33,219 bases of DNA, from assembly GCA_900539145.1 (NCBI GenBank), contig UQAX01000031.1:1-33219 (forward strand), in the 5' to 3' direction. Numbering within the stretch: the first letter of the stretch is position 1; each line of letters opens with the position of its first letter. Made by a program: the position numbers and the translations under genes. The notes below the pieces were generated by a model. That model was not told the DNA's origin, did no database searches, and worked only from the letters and a program-made list of their open reading frames with translations. Source of the stretch: an uncultured Blautia sp. (GTDB lineage: Bacteria; Bacillota; Clostridia; Lachnospirales; Lachnospiraceae). Below are positions 6,060-15,291 of this stretch, piece by piece.

Positions 6060-7502
6060 TTATTTTTTCCAATTTTCTATCATTCTGTCAAATGCTTCTA
6101 TCATCTCTCTCACTTTCATCTTATTAACAAGCATTTGACTCCCATCTGTTTTTGTTACTAAATAGAAATTTTCATCATAAGAATAGTAAGCAACTTTATC
6201 CTGTATACCGCCTTCTTTTTCAAAAGTAATGGTAATCTCTGCATTTTCTCCGTTCTGTCCTTCTGTCATACTCTGCCATTCTAATCCACTTACCTTTGAA
6301 TAAAAGTCTGATATTTCTTCATATTGAATTTCTTCATCATTCAAATAGTATTTTGTTTCTGTTGTAGTTTCTTCTGAGTCTCCTTTTTTCACTTCTGTTT
6401 CTTCTCTTGTAAGAACATAAGTTTCGCCGGTTCTTTCTATGGTTACTTTATCCAAGTCAGCTAAGGAATAATCCGTTACTAAAGAACTTACTAATTCATC
6501 AGAAGCTAAATTCATCATTTCATCTACGGTAGATGCTGCCATAGTGTAAATATAACTACTGTCTGCGGTTTTCACATAATAATTTCCGTTTTCATCTGTA
6601 TTTCCTACCAGCAGAACAAATTCTTTTGCAACCATAACAGGTTCTTCTTCCTCGGCATTCTCATCTTCTGCTTCCTCAGAAGTATCTTCACTCTCCTGTT
6701 CTTCTTCATAGAAAACCGTTACTTTCTTAGGATTGTCTAAACCATAGGAAGATAAATTATTTGTATCATAGCTTACAAAATCCATTAAGCTTAAACTGGA
6801 GAAATGGTTCATATAATCATTTACCTTTGCAGTATCTACGGATATTTGGCTTCCATCTTCTTTATATAAAGTCCATAAACCGCCCGCTTCTTCCTCCTGT
6901 AAGGTTTTTACTCCGTTATCTCTGCTGATTTCTACCTTTTTAATATTACCTACGGCAATTTGCGGTAATTCTTCCATTTCTGCCAAATCATTTTTTTCAA
7001 ACTGTAAATCGGTTTTCACAGTAGAATTTACCAGATATATTTTTTCATTATTCCCTACACTCATATAAGCGCCGGAAACTGCCTCGTTATCATCACCAAA
7101 GTTTAAAACGGTTTCTGCATTGTTTTTGTCTGTAATAGTAGCCTTTAATTTTGGTTCTGATAATCCATAATCTGCGGGATTTTCTATATCCTTTAATTCT
7201 CTCTGCGCTTTTACAGAAGTTAATCCTGAAATAATATTAGAAACAACTGCCTGATTTAATGGAAGATTTTCATCCTCTGCATATTTCCATGTATCTTCTT
7301 CTTTTACAAAAGTGTACAGAACACCGTCGTTTTCAATAGAAACTTTTGAAATATCTTCCGCTTTCACCTCGAAAGCCGTAATTTCTTTTTCTTCTGTCTG
7401 TTTTTTATCCTCCTCTGGTCCTGCCACCTTTAATCCCACATATACACCAATTAAAATCAACAGTATTACAATTCCTGCAATCAATCCTTTTTTGTTTTTC
7501 AT
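6060..7502 (-). CDS. DUF4340 domain protein, partner of a GldG-type ABC exporter
   Basis: A 480-residue protein with one N-terminal membrane helix (about 5-27), the remainder predicted outside the cytoplasm. The ectodomain contains repeated units. KVSIENDG (53-60), KKVEISRDNG (188-197) and a third, LDKVTIERTG, each begin a beta-rich block. Two YGL..P motifs (112-117 and 253-258) recur at the same relative place. An acidic run of Glu/Asp lies at about 266-288. DUF4340 proteins are regularly encoded beside GldG-like ABC components and their job is unknown. The start is ATG at 7502, one base after the upstream gene's stop, so it is the last gene of the four-gene operon. It ends against parS site 3. 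Confidence 0.85.
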   Translation of the reverse strand: MKNKKGLIAGIVILLILIGVYVGLKVAGPEEDKKQTEEKEITAFEVKAEDISKVSIENDGVLYTFVKEEDTWKYAEDENLPLNQAVVSNIISGLTSVKAQRELKDIENPADYGLSEPKLKATITDKNNAETVLNFGDDNEAVSGAYMSVGNNEKIYLVNSTVKTDLQFEKNDLAEMEELPQIAVGNIKKVEISRDNGVKTLQEEEAGGLWTLYKEDGSQISVDTAKVNDYMNHFSSLSLMDFVSYDTNNLSSYGLDNPKKVTVFYEEEQESEDTSEEAEDENAEEEEPVMVAKEFVLLVGNTDENGNYYVKTADSSYIYTMAASTVDEMMNLASDELVSSLVTDYSLADLDKVTIERTGETYVLTREETEVKKGDSEETTTETKYYLNDEEIQYEEISDFYSKVSGLEWQSMTEGQNGENAEITITFEKEGGIQDKVAYYSYDENFYLVTKTDGSQMLVNKMKVREMIEAFDRMIENWKK

Positions 7503-7503
7503 C

Positions 7504-8964
7504 CTACTGTTTTCTCCTTTTCAGCCAAATTCCAAAACCAACGAGTAGAATACCAACAGGTACAACAGCAGTTACAAGAATACTCCAAAAGCTTGCATCA
7601 CTGGCAGGTATCATTAAAGTTGTCATATCAAAAGATTTGCTTGGAATAGAGATACTGTTATCTTCCTCTGTTCCGCACAACCATGAAAGTGATGAAGAAA
7701 GCAGCTCATAGTTTGCTCCGGAAACAGTTGCATTCATCTGGTCACTGAAAATCGCACTGGATGAAAAATAAACAATCTGTGTCTTTTTATCATCGCTCAA
7801 TTCCTCTGTAATAGATACGCCCAGTGGGAATGGTCCTTCTAAGTCTCCGTCCTCTTTTTCTGTGGTCTCCATATTTTCCAAATCTGTTTTTTCATAAGCG
7901 CTGTCAGAAGTTGTCAAAATACTGTCTATCTTTATAGTATCTCTTACATTTTCCAGAGTCTTAATGCTTGGTGACAACGCTGTCAGCACATATTTACTCT
8001 TTGAAGATAAGTTTGAAGTAATCTCATGACTCTCAATATTCGGCAACAAATAATACTGATTTTGTGCAATATAATGTTCCTGATCACCTTCTAAAACAAT
8101 TCCATTTTCAGGCTGAACACCGTAATTTTCCAATACAGAGTTGAAATTTGTCATTTCTATATCAGTATAATCGGATAAAATAATCGCCTTTCCACCGTTT
8201 TCCAGATATTTAATAATTTTATCTGCTTCCTCTGCTGCAATATCGGTTTTCGGGGAGAAAATAAGCAGACATGCGGTATCCTCCGGTACTGTTTCTTCTG
8301 TAAGCAGATTTAAGTCACGAATTTCAATATTTGATTTCTGAATTGTCTCCTTCATAGCCTCACTCATAGAAAGCTCATCATGCCCTGTAAGTGCATACAG
8401 TACAGGCATATCTTCAGAAACAACATAGTTAATTGCACTTGTCAACTGTCCTTCGCCGTCAAATCCTGTTACCTGCTGAGAATAAGTCTGATAGTTTATA
8501 GTTGTCTCATACATATCCTGATAATCTACAACCTTACTTTTTTCTCCACATTCTACAATAATACTGTTATTACTTAATTTCTCTGAGGTATACTGAGAAG
8601 CAAATTTAGGATAAACAGCAGGATCTTTCTGTTCTACTTTAATATGCTTGCTTCCTTCTTCATACTTTTCCAACAATTTTTCAATATCATTGCTTTCTGT
8701 TCCATCTTGAGAAATGTAGTACAGATTAACATCCTTCTTTAAATTTTTCAGGATTTTTTCTGTCTGCTCTCCGATGGTATACAGCTTCTGTGTACTCAAG
8801 TCAAACTCTCTATACTTTGACGGAAGCTCCTGTATTACCAAATTCAAAATTACCACAATGGCAATTACCAGCGCTGTCATAGCAATGCTGTAAGAGCCAT
8901 GTTTCAACATTTTTTTATTTCCTTTATTTCTGTGAACATTCACCATTTTCTTTAATTTTTTCAT
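7504..8964 (-). CDS. GldG-like ABC transporter auxiliary protein
   Basis: A 486-residue protein with a basic N-terminus, a membrane helix at about 26-45 and a second at the C-terminus (about 460-481, before KRRKQ). The large middle part is probably extracytoplasmic. The segment after the first helix (FDLSTQKLYTIGEQTEKILKNL) is the hallmark of the GldG / ABC_transp_aux family. LLIFSPKTDI and GGKAIILSDY resemble the glutamine-amidotransferase-like fold of that family, without an evident active site. In Bacteroidetes, GldG acts with GldA and GldF in gliding. In Clostridia its role is undefined and gliding is not implied. The start is ATG at 8964 after AGGAGG. It lies between the permease and DUF4340 genes. 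Confidence 0.88.
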   Translation of the reverse strand: MKKLKKMVNVHRNKGNKKMLKHGSYSIAMTALVIAIVVILNLVIQELPSKYREFDLSTQKLYTIGEQTEKILKNLKKDVNLYYISQDGTESNDIEKLLEKYEEGSKHIKVEQKDPAVYPKFASQYTSEKLSNNSIIVECGEKSKVVDYQDMYETTINYQTYSQQVTGFDGEGQLTSAINYVVSEDMPVLYALTGHDELSMSEAMKETIQKSNIEIRDLNLLTEETVPEDTACLLIFSPKTDIAAEEADKIIKYLENGGKAIILSDYTDIEMTNFNSVLENYGVQPENGIVLEGDQEHYIAQNQYYLLPNIESHEITSNLSSKSKYVLTALSPSIKTLENVRDTIKIDSILTTSDSAYEKTDLENMETTEKEDGDLEGPFPLGVSITEELSDDKKTQIVYFSSSAIFSDQMNATVSGANYELLSSSLSWLCGTEEDNSISIPSKSFDMTTLMIPASDASFWSILVTAVVPVGILLVGFGIWLKRRKQ

Positions 8965-8973
8965 GTCATCCTC

Positions 8974-9837
8974 CTAGCTCCAACGGCGTTTTTGTATACA
9001 CTGAACAGTGAGAAATACAAAGATACAAACAACAGAGAGCATGTAAATAATCCCTGTTACGTCCAGAATTCCACCCACAAAGTTATCAAAATGATTTGCA
9101 ATCGCAAATAAATTTAAAAACTTCTGAATAAGTCCTGTAAAAATCGTAGGCTTTATAAAATATAAAGCAGCCACACCGACAACCAAAACGCCTCCTACGC
9201 AGGAAGAAAAAATAATATTTTTTGTAAGCTGATAAACCACAATTCCCAATACCACTGCAAGAATTAAAAATGCTACCATGGAGCTGATTGCCGTATCTGA
9301 GAAAAAGCTTTCAATTCCATCCATCATATAACTGCAAAACAAAATCCCAAAGGTCAATACTGCTGCAATGACCTGACTTTCTGTAACGGAAGAAAGAAAC
9401 AGTCCCACTGCAATCTGAGCACATCCCAAAAAGAAAAATCCAAGCACTGCCGCATACGCCATAGGATAAGATACCGTACCGTATTTTCCCATAATCAGAG
9501 GGTAAAACGCACTGATTACAACCGGTATAGCATAAATTGTCACCATGCTTAAATATTTGCCTAAAACAACCTTCCATACAGGAACAGGCGCTGTTAAAAG
9601 GAGTTGGTCTGTACGGTTTTTCTTTTCCTCTGCCAGTATTCTCATGGTTAATATAGGAGTAATAATTAAAAATAAAAAAGTAACAGAGCTTAACGTTGCC
9701 CCAAAATCAGAACTTGCAAACTGAAGATTATAAGCGGTAAAATAAATTCCCAATATCAGCAGGACAAATGCAATAAATACATATCCTACCATTGAAGTTA
9801 AATAACTTCTCAACTCTTTTTTATAGACTGCCAGCAT
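8974..9837 (-). CDS. ABC-2 type permease (GldF-like)
   Basis: A 287-residue integral membrane protein with about six hydrophobic helices (starting at about 15-37 and 50-70, then four more in the second half). The N-terminus, KKELRSYLTSMVGYVF, is the coupling-helix type start seen in ABC-2 permeases, and RILAEEKKNRTDQLLLTAPV (about 66-85) is the characteristic cytoplasmic loop that contacts the ATPase. Together with the adjacent ATPase it would form the exporter core. The substrate is unknown. ATG at 9837 overlaps no neighbour and sits 2 nt after the ATPase stop, with GGAG upstream. Confidence 0.9.
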   Translation of the reverse strand: MLAVYKKELRSYLTSMVGYVFIAFVLLILGIYFTAYNLQFASSDFGATLSSVTFLFLIITPILTMRILAEEKKNRTDQLLLTAPVPVWKVVLGKYLSMVTIYAIPVVISAFYPLIMGKYGTVSYPMAYAAVLGFFFLGCAQIAVGLFLSSVTESQVIAAVLTFGILFCSYMMDGIESFFSDTAISSMVAFLILAVVLGIVVYQLTKNIIFSSCVGGVLVVGVAALYFIKPTIFTGLIQKFLNLFAIANHFDNFVGGILDVTGIIYMLSVVCIFVFLTVQCIQKRRWS

Positions 9838-9839
9838 GT

Positions 9840-10811
9840 TTATTTTTCTCCTTCCATTCCCTTATCTTGTAATTTTCCCTCGTCATTTGTCAGCTTCAGG
9901 AATACTTCCTCCAAAGACATATTGGTAGGCTGCATACGAAGAATTGGACATTTCACCTCACAAAGTGCAAAAAAGATATTCTCCCTCATATCCATATCAC
10001 CTGAAATTTTTATGGTAAAATCATGAGCACCCTCTGTCATAGAGCTGTGGTATACAATATTTTCAATATTTTCTACCATGCCCAGAGCTTCTCGAATAAC
10101 AGCTTCCTCTCCTTTTACCGTAAGCTCCAGAGAATTCATACCTGTCATCACTTTACTCAGATTTTCCGGCGTATCGCTGGCAACCAGCCTTCCCTTATCA
10201 ATAATCAACACATGGTCACAGACTGCACTGACCTCTGACAGAATATGAGAGCTTAAAATTACCGTATGCTTCTGTCCCAGACTTTTTATTAAATCTCGAA
10301 TTTCAATAATTTGCTTTGGATCTAAGCCCACAGTAGGCTCATCTAAAATAATAACCTCCGGATATCCTAAAAGAGCCTGCGCCAAACCAACACGCTGTTT
10401 GTATCCTTTAGAAAGATTTTTAATCAATCTTCGCTTCATATCCTCCAGCTTAGTGGTTGACATAACTTCTTTGATATTCTTTTCTCTTTCCTCTTTTGGA
10501 ATAGCTTTTAGTTCAGCAGCAAATTTTAAATATTCCAGTACCGTCATATCCTGATATAAAGGCGGTATCTCCGGCAGATATCCGACTTTTTTCTTTGCTA
10601 CTTCCGGCTCATCCAAAATATTGTGACCGTCAATGAGAATTTCCCCTTCCGTAGAAGCAATATAGCCAGTAATCATGTTCATTGTAGTCGATTTTCCTGC
10701 TCCGTTTGGTCCGAGAAAGCCGTAAATTTTTCCTTTTTCCACTGTAAAATTCAAGTGGTCTACCGCTGTATGGTCACCATATTTTTTTACTAGATTTTTT
10801 ACTTCAATCAA
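9840..10811 (-). CDS. ABC transporter ATP-binding protein (GldA-like)
   Basis: A 323-residue nucleotide-binding subunit that powers the exporter. Walker A GPNGAGKST is at 34-42, the signature reads LSKGYKQR in place of LSGGQQ, Walker B is VIILDEPTVGLDP, and the switch His follows in ILSSHILSE. A C-terminal extension of about 100 residues is typical of the exporters with ABC-2 permeases. I place the start at TTG 10811. AAAGGAGGG lies six bases upstream and would itself be translated if the ATG at 10841 were used, and the family N-terminus (MIEVKNLVKKYG) fits this start. It is the first gene of the four-gene operon. A weak TAGAAT at 10871-10876 could be its -10. Confidence 0.93.
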   Translation of the reverse strand: MIEVKNLVKKYGDHTAVDHLNFTVEKGKIYGFLGPNGAGKSTTMNMITGYIASTEGEILIDGHNILDEPEVAKKKVGYLPEIPPLYQDMTVLEYLKFAAELKAIPKEEREKNIKEVMSTTKLEDMKRRLIKNLSKGYKQRVGLAQALLGYPEVIILDEPTVGLDPKQIIEIRDLIKSLGQKHTVILSSHILSEVSAVCDHVLIIDKGRLVASDTPENLSKVMTGMNSLELTVKGEEAVIREALGMVENIENIVYHSSMTEGAHDFTIKISGDMDMRENIFFALCEVKCPILRMQPTNMSLEEVFLKLTNDEGKLQDKGMEGEK

Positions 10812-10923
10812 AACGTTCCCTCCTTTATTTTGACAACACATTCTTCTTCTAAAACTTCTTTGTCCTTTCCATTCTATGGAAAAAATGTGATAAAAATTAG
10901 GTAAGACTGTGTTTTTTTTGTGA

Positions 10924-10973
10924 AATAAAAAAAGACCGCTGACCTTATCCTACGATAAAATCAACGACCTTTT
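10924..10973 (-). terminator. terminator after rsmG
   Basis: On the minus strand AAAAGGTCGTTGA (10973-10961) pairs with TCAGCGGTCTTTT (10942-10930) with G-U wobbles over 13 bp, followed by TTTATTT. It sits just past the rsmG stop and ends the mnmE-mnmG-rsmG unit before the ABC operon. Confidence 0.75.
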
Positions 10974-10978
10974 ATTTT

Positions 10979-11701
10979 CTATAAAATCGGTTCTTTTGTT
11001 GGAGTTCCTGCTTTTCTCGGATATTTCTTCGGTGTGCCTTTTACCTTCTTAATCATCACCAATGTTCTGTCCATATCCGTCTGATACAGTTTAAAATCCA
11101 CTTCCTTTTCCAGCTTTCCGCCCAGAACAGAAATAGCTTTCTTAGCCTCTGAAACCTCCTCTGCCGCCTTTCCTGACTTGTAGGATACAAAGTATCCTCC
11201 TTCCTTTACATAAGGCATACAATACTCGCTTAAAGACGCCAGACGGGACACTGCCCTTGATACGCTTAAATCATATTTTTCTCTGTATTCAGCCTTTCTG
11301 GCTGCATCTTCTGCCCTTCCGTGAACGGTTTGAATACCGTTAAGTCCCAATTTTTCTATAACTTCATTTAAGAAATTCAGCCTTTTATTCAGAGAGTCCA
11401 AAAGCGTAATCTGAAGATGAGGAAATGCAATTTTCAGAGGAATTCCCGGAAATCCAGCACCTGTTCCCACATCAATACAGGTAAAAATTTTAGTCATATC
11501 CAGCCCTTTTACAATAGAAAGGCTGTCTACAAAATGTTTTAAAAGGACCTCCTCAAAGTCCGTAATTCCGGTCAAATTCATGACTTTATTCCACTCAACC
11601 AAAAGCTCATAATACTGCACAAACTGCTTTTTTTGTTCTTCATTCAACTGTATTCCATATTCTTTACAGCCTTCTTCCAGAATAGTTAAATCGTAATTCA
11701 T
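10979..11701 (-). CDS. rsmG: 16S rRNA (guanine527-N7)-methyltransferase RsmG
   Basis: Methylates G527 of 16S rRNA using S-adenosylmethionine. The 240 residues match the family. The SAM-binding motif DVGTGAGFPG is at 77-86, LLDSLNKRLNFL follows as the second strand, and GRAED and SRAVSRLASL are the conserved downstream motifs. The tail is basic (KKVKGTPKKYPRKAG), as usual. ATG at 11701 lies 15 nt after mnmG and follows GGAG. The mnmE-mnmG-rsmG order is the standard origin-proximal arrangement. Loss of this enzyme gives low-level streptomycin resistance in other bacteria. No defect is visible here. Confidence 0.96.
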   Translation of the reverse strand: MNYDLTILEEGCKEYGIQLNEEQKKQFVQYYELLVEWNKVMNLTGITDFEEVLLKHFVDSLSIVKGLDMTKIFTCIDVGTGAGFPGIPLKIAFPHLQITLLDSLNKRLNFLNEVIEKLGLNGIQTVHGRAEDAARKAEYREKYDLSVSRAVSRLASLSEYCMPYVKEGGYFVSYKSGKAAEEVSEAKKAISVLGGKLEKEVDFKLYQTDMDRTLVMIKKVKGTPKKYPRKAGTPTKEPIL

Positions 11702-11716
11702 GCCTTCTTTTCTCCT

Positions 11717-13600
11717 CTATTTTCCTCTTCTGTAAGACTCCATATAGACCAGTAAAACAGAAATATCAGCCGGAGAAACCCCTGCAATTCTGGATGCCTG
11801 TCCTATGGAAATCGGGCGATATGCGTTTAATTTCTGCTTTGCTTCAATGCGAAGTCCACTGATTGCGTCATAATCAATATCCTTTGGAAGCTTTTTATTT
11901 TCCAGCTTTTTAAAGCCTTCCACCTGCTTTAACTGACGTCTGATATACCCGTCATACTTAATGTTAATGTTGATTTGTTCCCTTACATCATAAGGTAATT
12001 CCGGTCTTTTTTTATCTAAAGGAGCTACAATATCATAAGATAATTCCGGTCTTCTGATTAAATCTCCGAGAGAAATTCCATTCTTCAAAGGAGTGCTTCC
12101 ATACTGCTCTAAAAGCTCCTGAACCTCTTTTACAGCCCCTACATGTACATGCTCCATACGCTGTGTTTCTTCTTCGATTTTCTCTTTTTTCCACTGAATA
12201 TAATCATACTGCTCCTGTGTTACAAGCCCCACCTGATATCCTTTTTCCCGCAGTCTAAGGTCTGCATTATCCTGTCTTAATAACAGACGATACTCTGCAC
12301 GGCTTGTCATCATACGGTAAGGTTCACGGTTTTCTTTCGTTACTAAATCATCGATTAACACACCGATATAGGACTCTGAACGGTCTAAAACCAACTGCTC
12401 ACGACCTAAAACTTCCATGGCTGCATTGATACCTGCTACCAGTCCTTGGGCTGCTGCTTCCTCATATCCGGAGCTTCCGTTAAACTGTCCACCGGAGAAT
12501 AATCCCTTAATGTTTTTAAATTCCAAAGTCGGATATAACTGTCTTGCATCGATACAATCATACTCGATTGCATAGGCATTTCGTACGATTTTTGCATTCT
12601 CCAGCCCCGGTACAGAATGGTACATTTCATACTGCACATCCTCCGGTAAGGAGCTTGACATCCCTCCTATATACATCTCATTTGTAGATAATCCTTCCGG
12701 TTCAATAAACACCTGATGACGATTTTTATCTGCAAATTTTACTACCTTATCTTCAATGGATGGACAGTAACGAGGACCTGTTCCTTCTATCATTCCGGAA
12801 TATAACGGAGAACGGTCTAAGTTATTTCTAATGATTTCATGTGTCTTTTCATTTGTATAAGTGAGCCAACAGGAAATCTGGTCAATCTGTACGTCTTCCG
12901 GATTGGTAGAGAAAGAAAACGGTACAACTCTTTCGTCTCCGAACTGTTCTTCCATCTTTGAAAAATCAATGCTTCTCTTATCAATACGAGCCGGTGTTCC
13001 CGTTTTAAAACGATACATTTCAATTCCCAGTTTTTTCAAAGAATTGGTCAGGTAATTGGCTGCCTGCAAACCGTTTGGACCTGTTTCATTGCTGATATCA
13101 CCGTAAATACATCTGGCCTTTAAATACGTTCCCGTACATAAAACAACTGCCTTTGTATGATATTCCGCTCCTGAATAAGTTTTTACACCTTTTACTACAC
13201 CGTCTTCTGTCATAATTTCCGTAGCCTCAGCCTGACGAACAGTGAGATGCTCTGTATTTTCCAATGTTTTCCGCATTTCTCTTGTATATTCCTGTTTATC
13301 CGCCTGCGCACGAAGGGAATGTACTGCCGGTCCTTTGGACACATTGAGCATTTTCGACTGTATAAAAGTCTTATCAATATTTTTACCCATTTCTCCGCCC
13401 AACGCATCAATTTCTTTTACCAGATGACCTTTGGAGCTGCCTCCAATATTGGGATTACAGGGCATCAAAGCAATGCTGTCTACGCTTACGGTAAACATAA
13501 TGGTTTCCAAACCAAGTCTGGCACAGGCAAGAGCAGCTTCACAACCGGCATGTCCTGCACCCACAATGGCAACATCATAATTTTCTGTTAGTACACTCAT
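11717..13600 (-). CDS. mnmG: tRNA uridine-5-carboxymethylaminomethyl modification enzyme MnmG (GidA)
   Basis: The FAD- and NADH-using half of the MnmE-MnmG complex, which modifies U34 of certain tRNAs. At 627 residues it is full length. The FAD dinucleotide fold GAGHAGCE is at 14-21. PCNPNIGGSSKGHLVKEIDALGG (47-69) is the family signature, including a conserved Cys (C48). GTYLKARCIYGD and the later SGGQFNGSSGYEEAAAQGL are also diagnostic. The C-terminal helical domain that contacts MnmE and tRNA ends in GVSPADISVLLVYME. ATG at 13600 follows AAAGGAAA. It lies 65 nt downstream of mnmE and is probably co-transcribed with it. Confidence 0.97.
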   Translation of the reverse strand: MSVLTENYDVAIVGAGHAGCEAALACARLGLETIMFTVSVDSIALMPCNPNIGGSSKGHLVKEIDALGGEMGKNIDKTFIQSKMLNVSKGPAVHSLRAQADKQEYTREMRKTLENTEHLTVRQAEATEIMTEDGVVKGVKTYSGAEYHTKAVVLCTGTYLKARCIYGDISNETGPNGLQAANYLTNSLKKLGIEMYRFKTGTPARIDKRSIDFSKMEEQFGDERVVPFSFSTNPEDVQIDQISCWLTYTNEKTHEIIRNNLDRSPLYSGMIEGTGPRYCPSIEDKVVKFADKNRHQVFIEPEGLSTNEMYIGGMSSSLPEDVQYEMYHSVPGLENAKIVRNAYAIEYDCIDARQLYPTLEFKNIKGLFSGGQFNGSSGYEEAAAQGLVAGINAAMEVLGREQLVLDRSESYIGVLIDDLVTKENREPYRMMTSRAEYRLLLRQDNADLRLREKGYQVGLVTQEQYDYIQWKKEKIEEETQRMEHVHVGAVKEVQELLEQYGSTPLKNGISLGDLIRRPELSYDIVAPLDKKRPELPYDVREQININIKYDGYIRRQLKQVEGFKKLENKKLPKDIDYDAISGLRIEAKQKLNAYRPISIGQASRIAGVSPADISVLLVYMESYRRGK

Positions 13601-13665
13601 TTTGGATTTCCTTTCTACATTTCTTTCTGTTTTTCAAGAAGTTATCCACATTTTTTCTGATTTTT

Positions 13666-15039
13666 CTATTTTCCTGTGCAAAACTTGGAGAAAATCTCAT
13701 TCACCAAGTCTTCCCCCACAGACTCACCGATAATGCTTCCCAAAGCTTCATAAGCGTTCATCAAATCAATGGAGAAGAAGTCTTCCGGCATCTGCATTTC
13801 AATGCTGTTTTCCACCAATTCCAGACTTCTTTTTGCATCTTCTAAAGCTGCTTTATGACGCATATTTGTAATGTAAATTTCATCATTAAATGATAAATCC
13901 CCTTCAAAAAACAGTTCTTTAATCTGTGCTTCTAAATTCTCAATACCTTCTTCTTCCTTCGCAGAAACAGCGACTACGGGATGGTCAGTTTTCGCCTTTA
14001 AATCTTCTTCCGTAACCTGCTGCTGCAAGTCCATTTTATTTAAAATAACAATGGCTTTTTTGTCTTTTAAAAGCTCAATAATCTCTTTATCATTCTCATC
14101 TAAAGGCACAGAGGAATCTACTACATAGAGGATTAAATCCGCATCCTTTGCATTTTCCACAGCCTTTTTTACACCGATTTTTTCTACTACATCATCTGTG
14201 TCACGAATACCTGCCGTATCAATCATTCTAAGAGAAATTCCATGTAAAACAATGGTTTCTTCCAGTATATCTCTGGTGGTTCCGGCAATATCCGTTACAA
14301 TGGCTCTTTCCTCTCCTACCAGCAGATTTAAAAGAGAAGATTTCCCTGCATTGGGCTTTCCTACGATAACTGTTTTAATGCCTTCCTTCATAAGCTTACC
14401 TTCTCTTACTGTATTCAAAAGACCATTTAATTTCTCTTTTAAAAGGCTGATTTCTCCTTTTAAAGTATCTCCGTATCCATCAATACTGATATGTTCCGGA
14501 TCGTCTAAGGCTGACTCAATATAGGCAATCTGATAAATAATTCCCTGTCTGATTTCCTTGATAACTCTCTGTATATTTCCTCTTAACTGGCTTACCGAGC
14601 TCTTTAATGCGTACTCGTTTTTCGCGTTTATTACATCAATGACTGCCTCTGCCTGAGACAAATCAATCCTGCCATTTAAAAATGCACGCTTTGTAAATTC
14701 TCCCGGTTCTGCCGGTCTTGCCCCATATTTTATCACTGTTTCCAGCACTCTTTTCATTGCAAGAACACCGCCATGACAATCAATTTCTACTGTATTTTCT
14801 CCTGTATAACTTCTGGGTGCATCCATAACCATTACCAGAACTTCATCTATTATTTCATCCTCATCACAGATAAAACCATACTGAATGGTGTGTGAGGGAA
14901 CATTCTCAATTCGCTTTTTTCCGCCTTTAGAACGATATATTTTACCTGCAATTTCCCTGCTCTTGGGGCCACTGATACGAATAATTCCAATTCCCGATGC
15001 AGTCATAGCCGTCGCAACAGCTGCAATGGTATCTGCCAT
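13666..15039 (-). CDS. mnmE: tRNA modification GTPase MnmE (TrmE)
   Basis: The GTPase partner of MnmG. In 457 residues: an N-terminal tetrahydrofolate-binding domain (1-120, start DTIAAVATA), a helical domain, and the inserted G domain with G1 GKPNAGKSS (227-235), G2 GTTRD (253-257), G3 DTAG (274-277) and G4 NKMD. The C-terminal FCTGK carries the conserved catalytic-loop Cys (C454) found as C(I/L)GK in relatives. ATG at 15039 follows GAAGGGAG. It is the first gene of its unit. The 252-nt gap upstream holds the jag terminator and an AT-rich stretch with a possible TATAAT on the minus strand, but no clear -35. Confidence 0.97.
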   Translation of the reverse strand: MADTIAAVATAMTASGIGIIRISGPKSREIAGKIYRSKGGKKRIENVPSHTIQYGFICDEDEIIDEVLVMVMDAPRSYTGENTVEIDCHGGVLAMKRVLETVIKYGARPAEPGEFTKRAFLNGRIDLSQAEAVIDVINAKNEYALKSSVSQLRGNIQRVIKEIRQGIIYQIAYIESALDDPEHISIDGYGDTLKGEISLLKEKLNGLLNTVREGKLMKEGIKTVIVGKPNAGKSSLLNLLVGEERAIVTDIAGTTRDILEETIVLHGISLRMIDTAGIRDTDDVVEKIGVKKAVENAKDADLILYVVDSSVPLDENDKEIIELLKDKKAIVILNKMDLQQQVTEEDLKAKTDHPVVAVSAKEEEGIENLEAQIKELFFEGDLSFNDEIYITNMRHKAALEDAKRSLELVENSIEMQMPEDFFSIDLMNAYEALGSIIGESVGEDLVNEIFSKFCTGK

Positions 15040-15219
15040 AATTTTCTCCCTTCTTTTGCTTTTTCAATATGGCTATAATATTCACAACAAACACGTCGCC
15101 TTTTTTATTTTTCTGCGCCGCTTAAAGATGCTCAAAAAATTGCAAAATGCTCCTATCGTTTGCTTGTAGAATATTATAGCTTATATCAAAAGCATACATA
15201 AGATAAATAATCATTTTTA

Positions 15220-15276
15220 ATAAAAAAATTCCAGGAGAAAGCGCAGGGACTTCCCCTATTATTCACGCTTTCACCT
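15220..15276 (-). terminator. terminator after jag
   Basis: On the minus strand AGGTGAAAGCG (15276-15266) pairs with CGCTTTCTCCT (15243-15233) with one mismatch. The long loop contains an inner AGGG/CCCT stem, and the structure is followed by AATTTTTTTATTA. It closes the rpmH-rnpA-yidD-yidC-jag unit. Confidence 0.7.
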
Positions 15277-15291
15277 AGAATAATCTGTTTA

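Noticed and set aside
10812..10841. An upstream ATG for the ABC ATPase
   Set aside because: It would translate the AAAGGAGGG ribosome site itself. The TTG at 10811 has ideal spacing and matches the family N-terminus.
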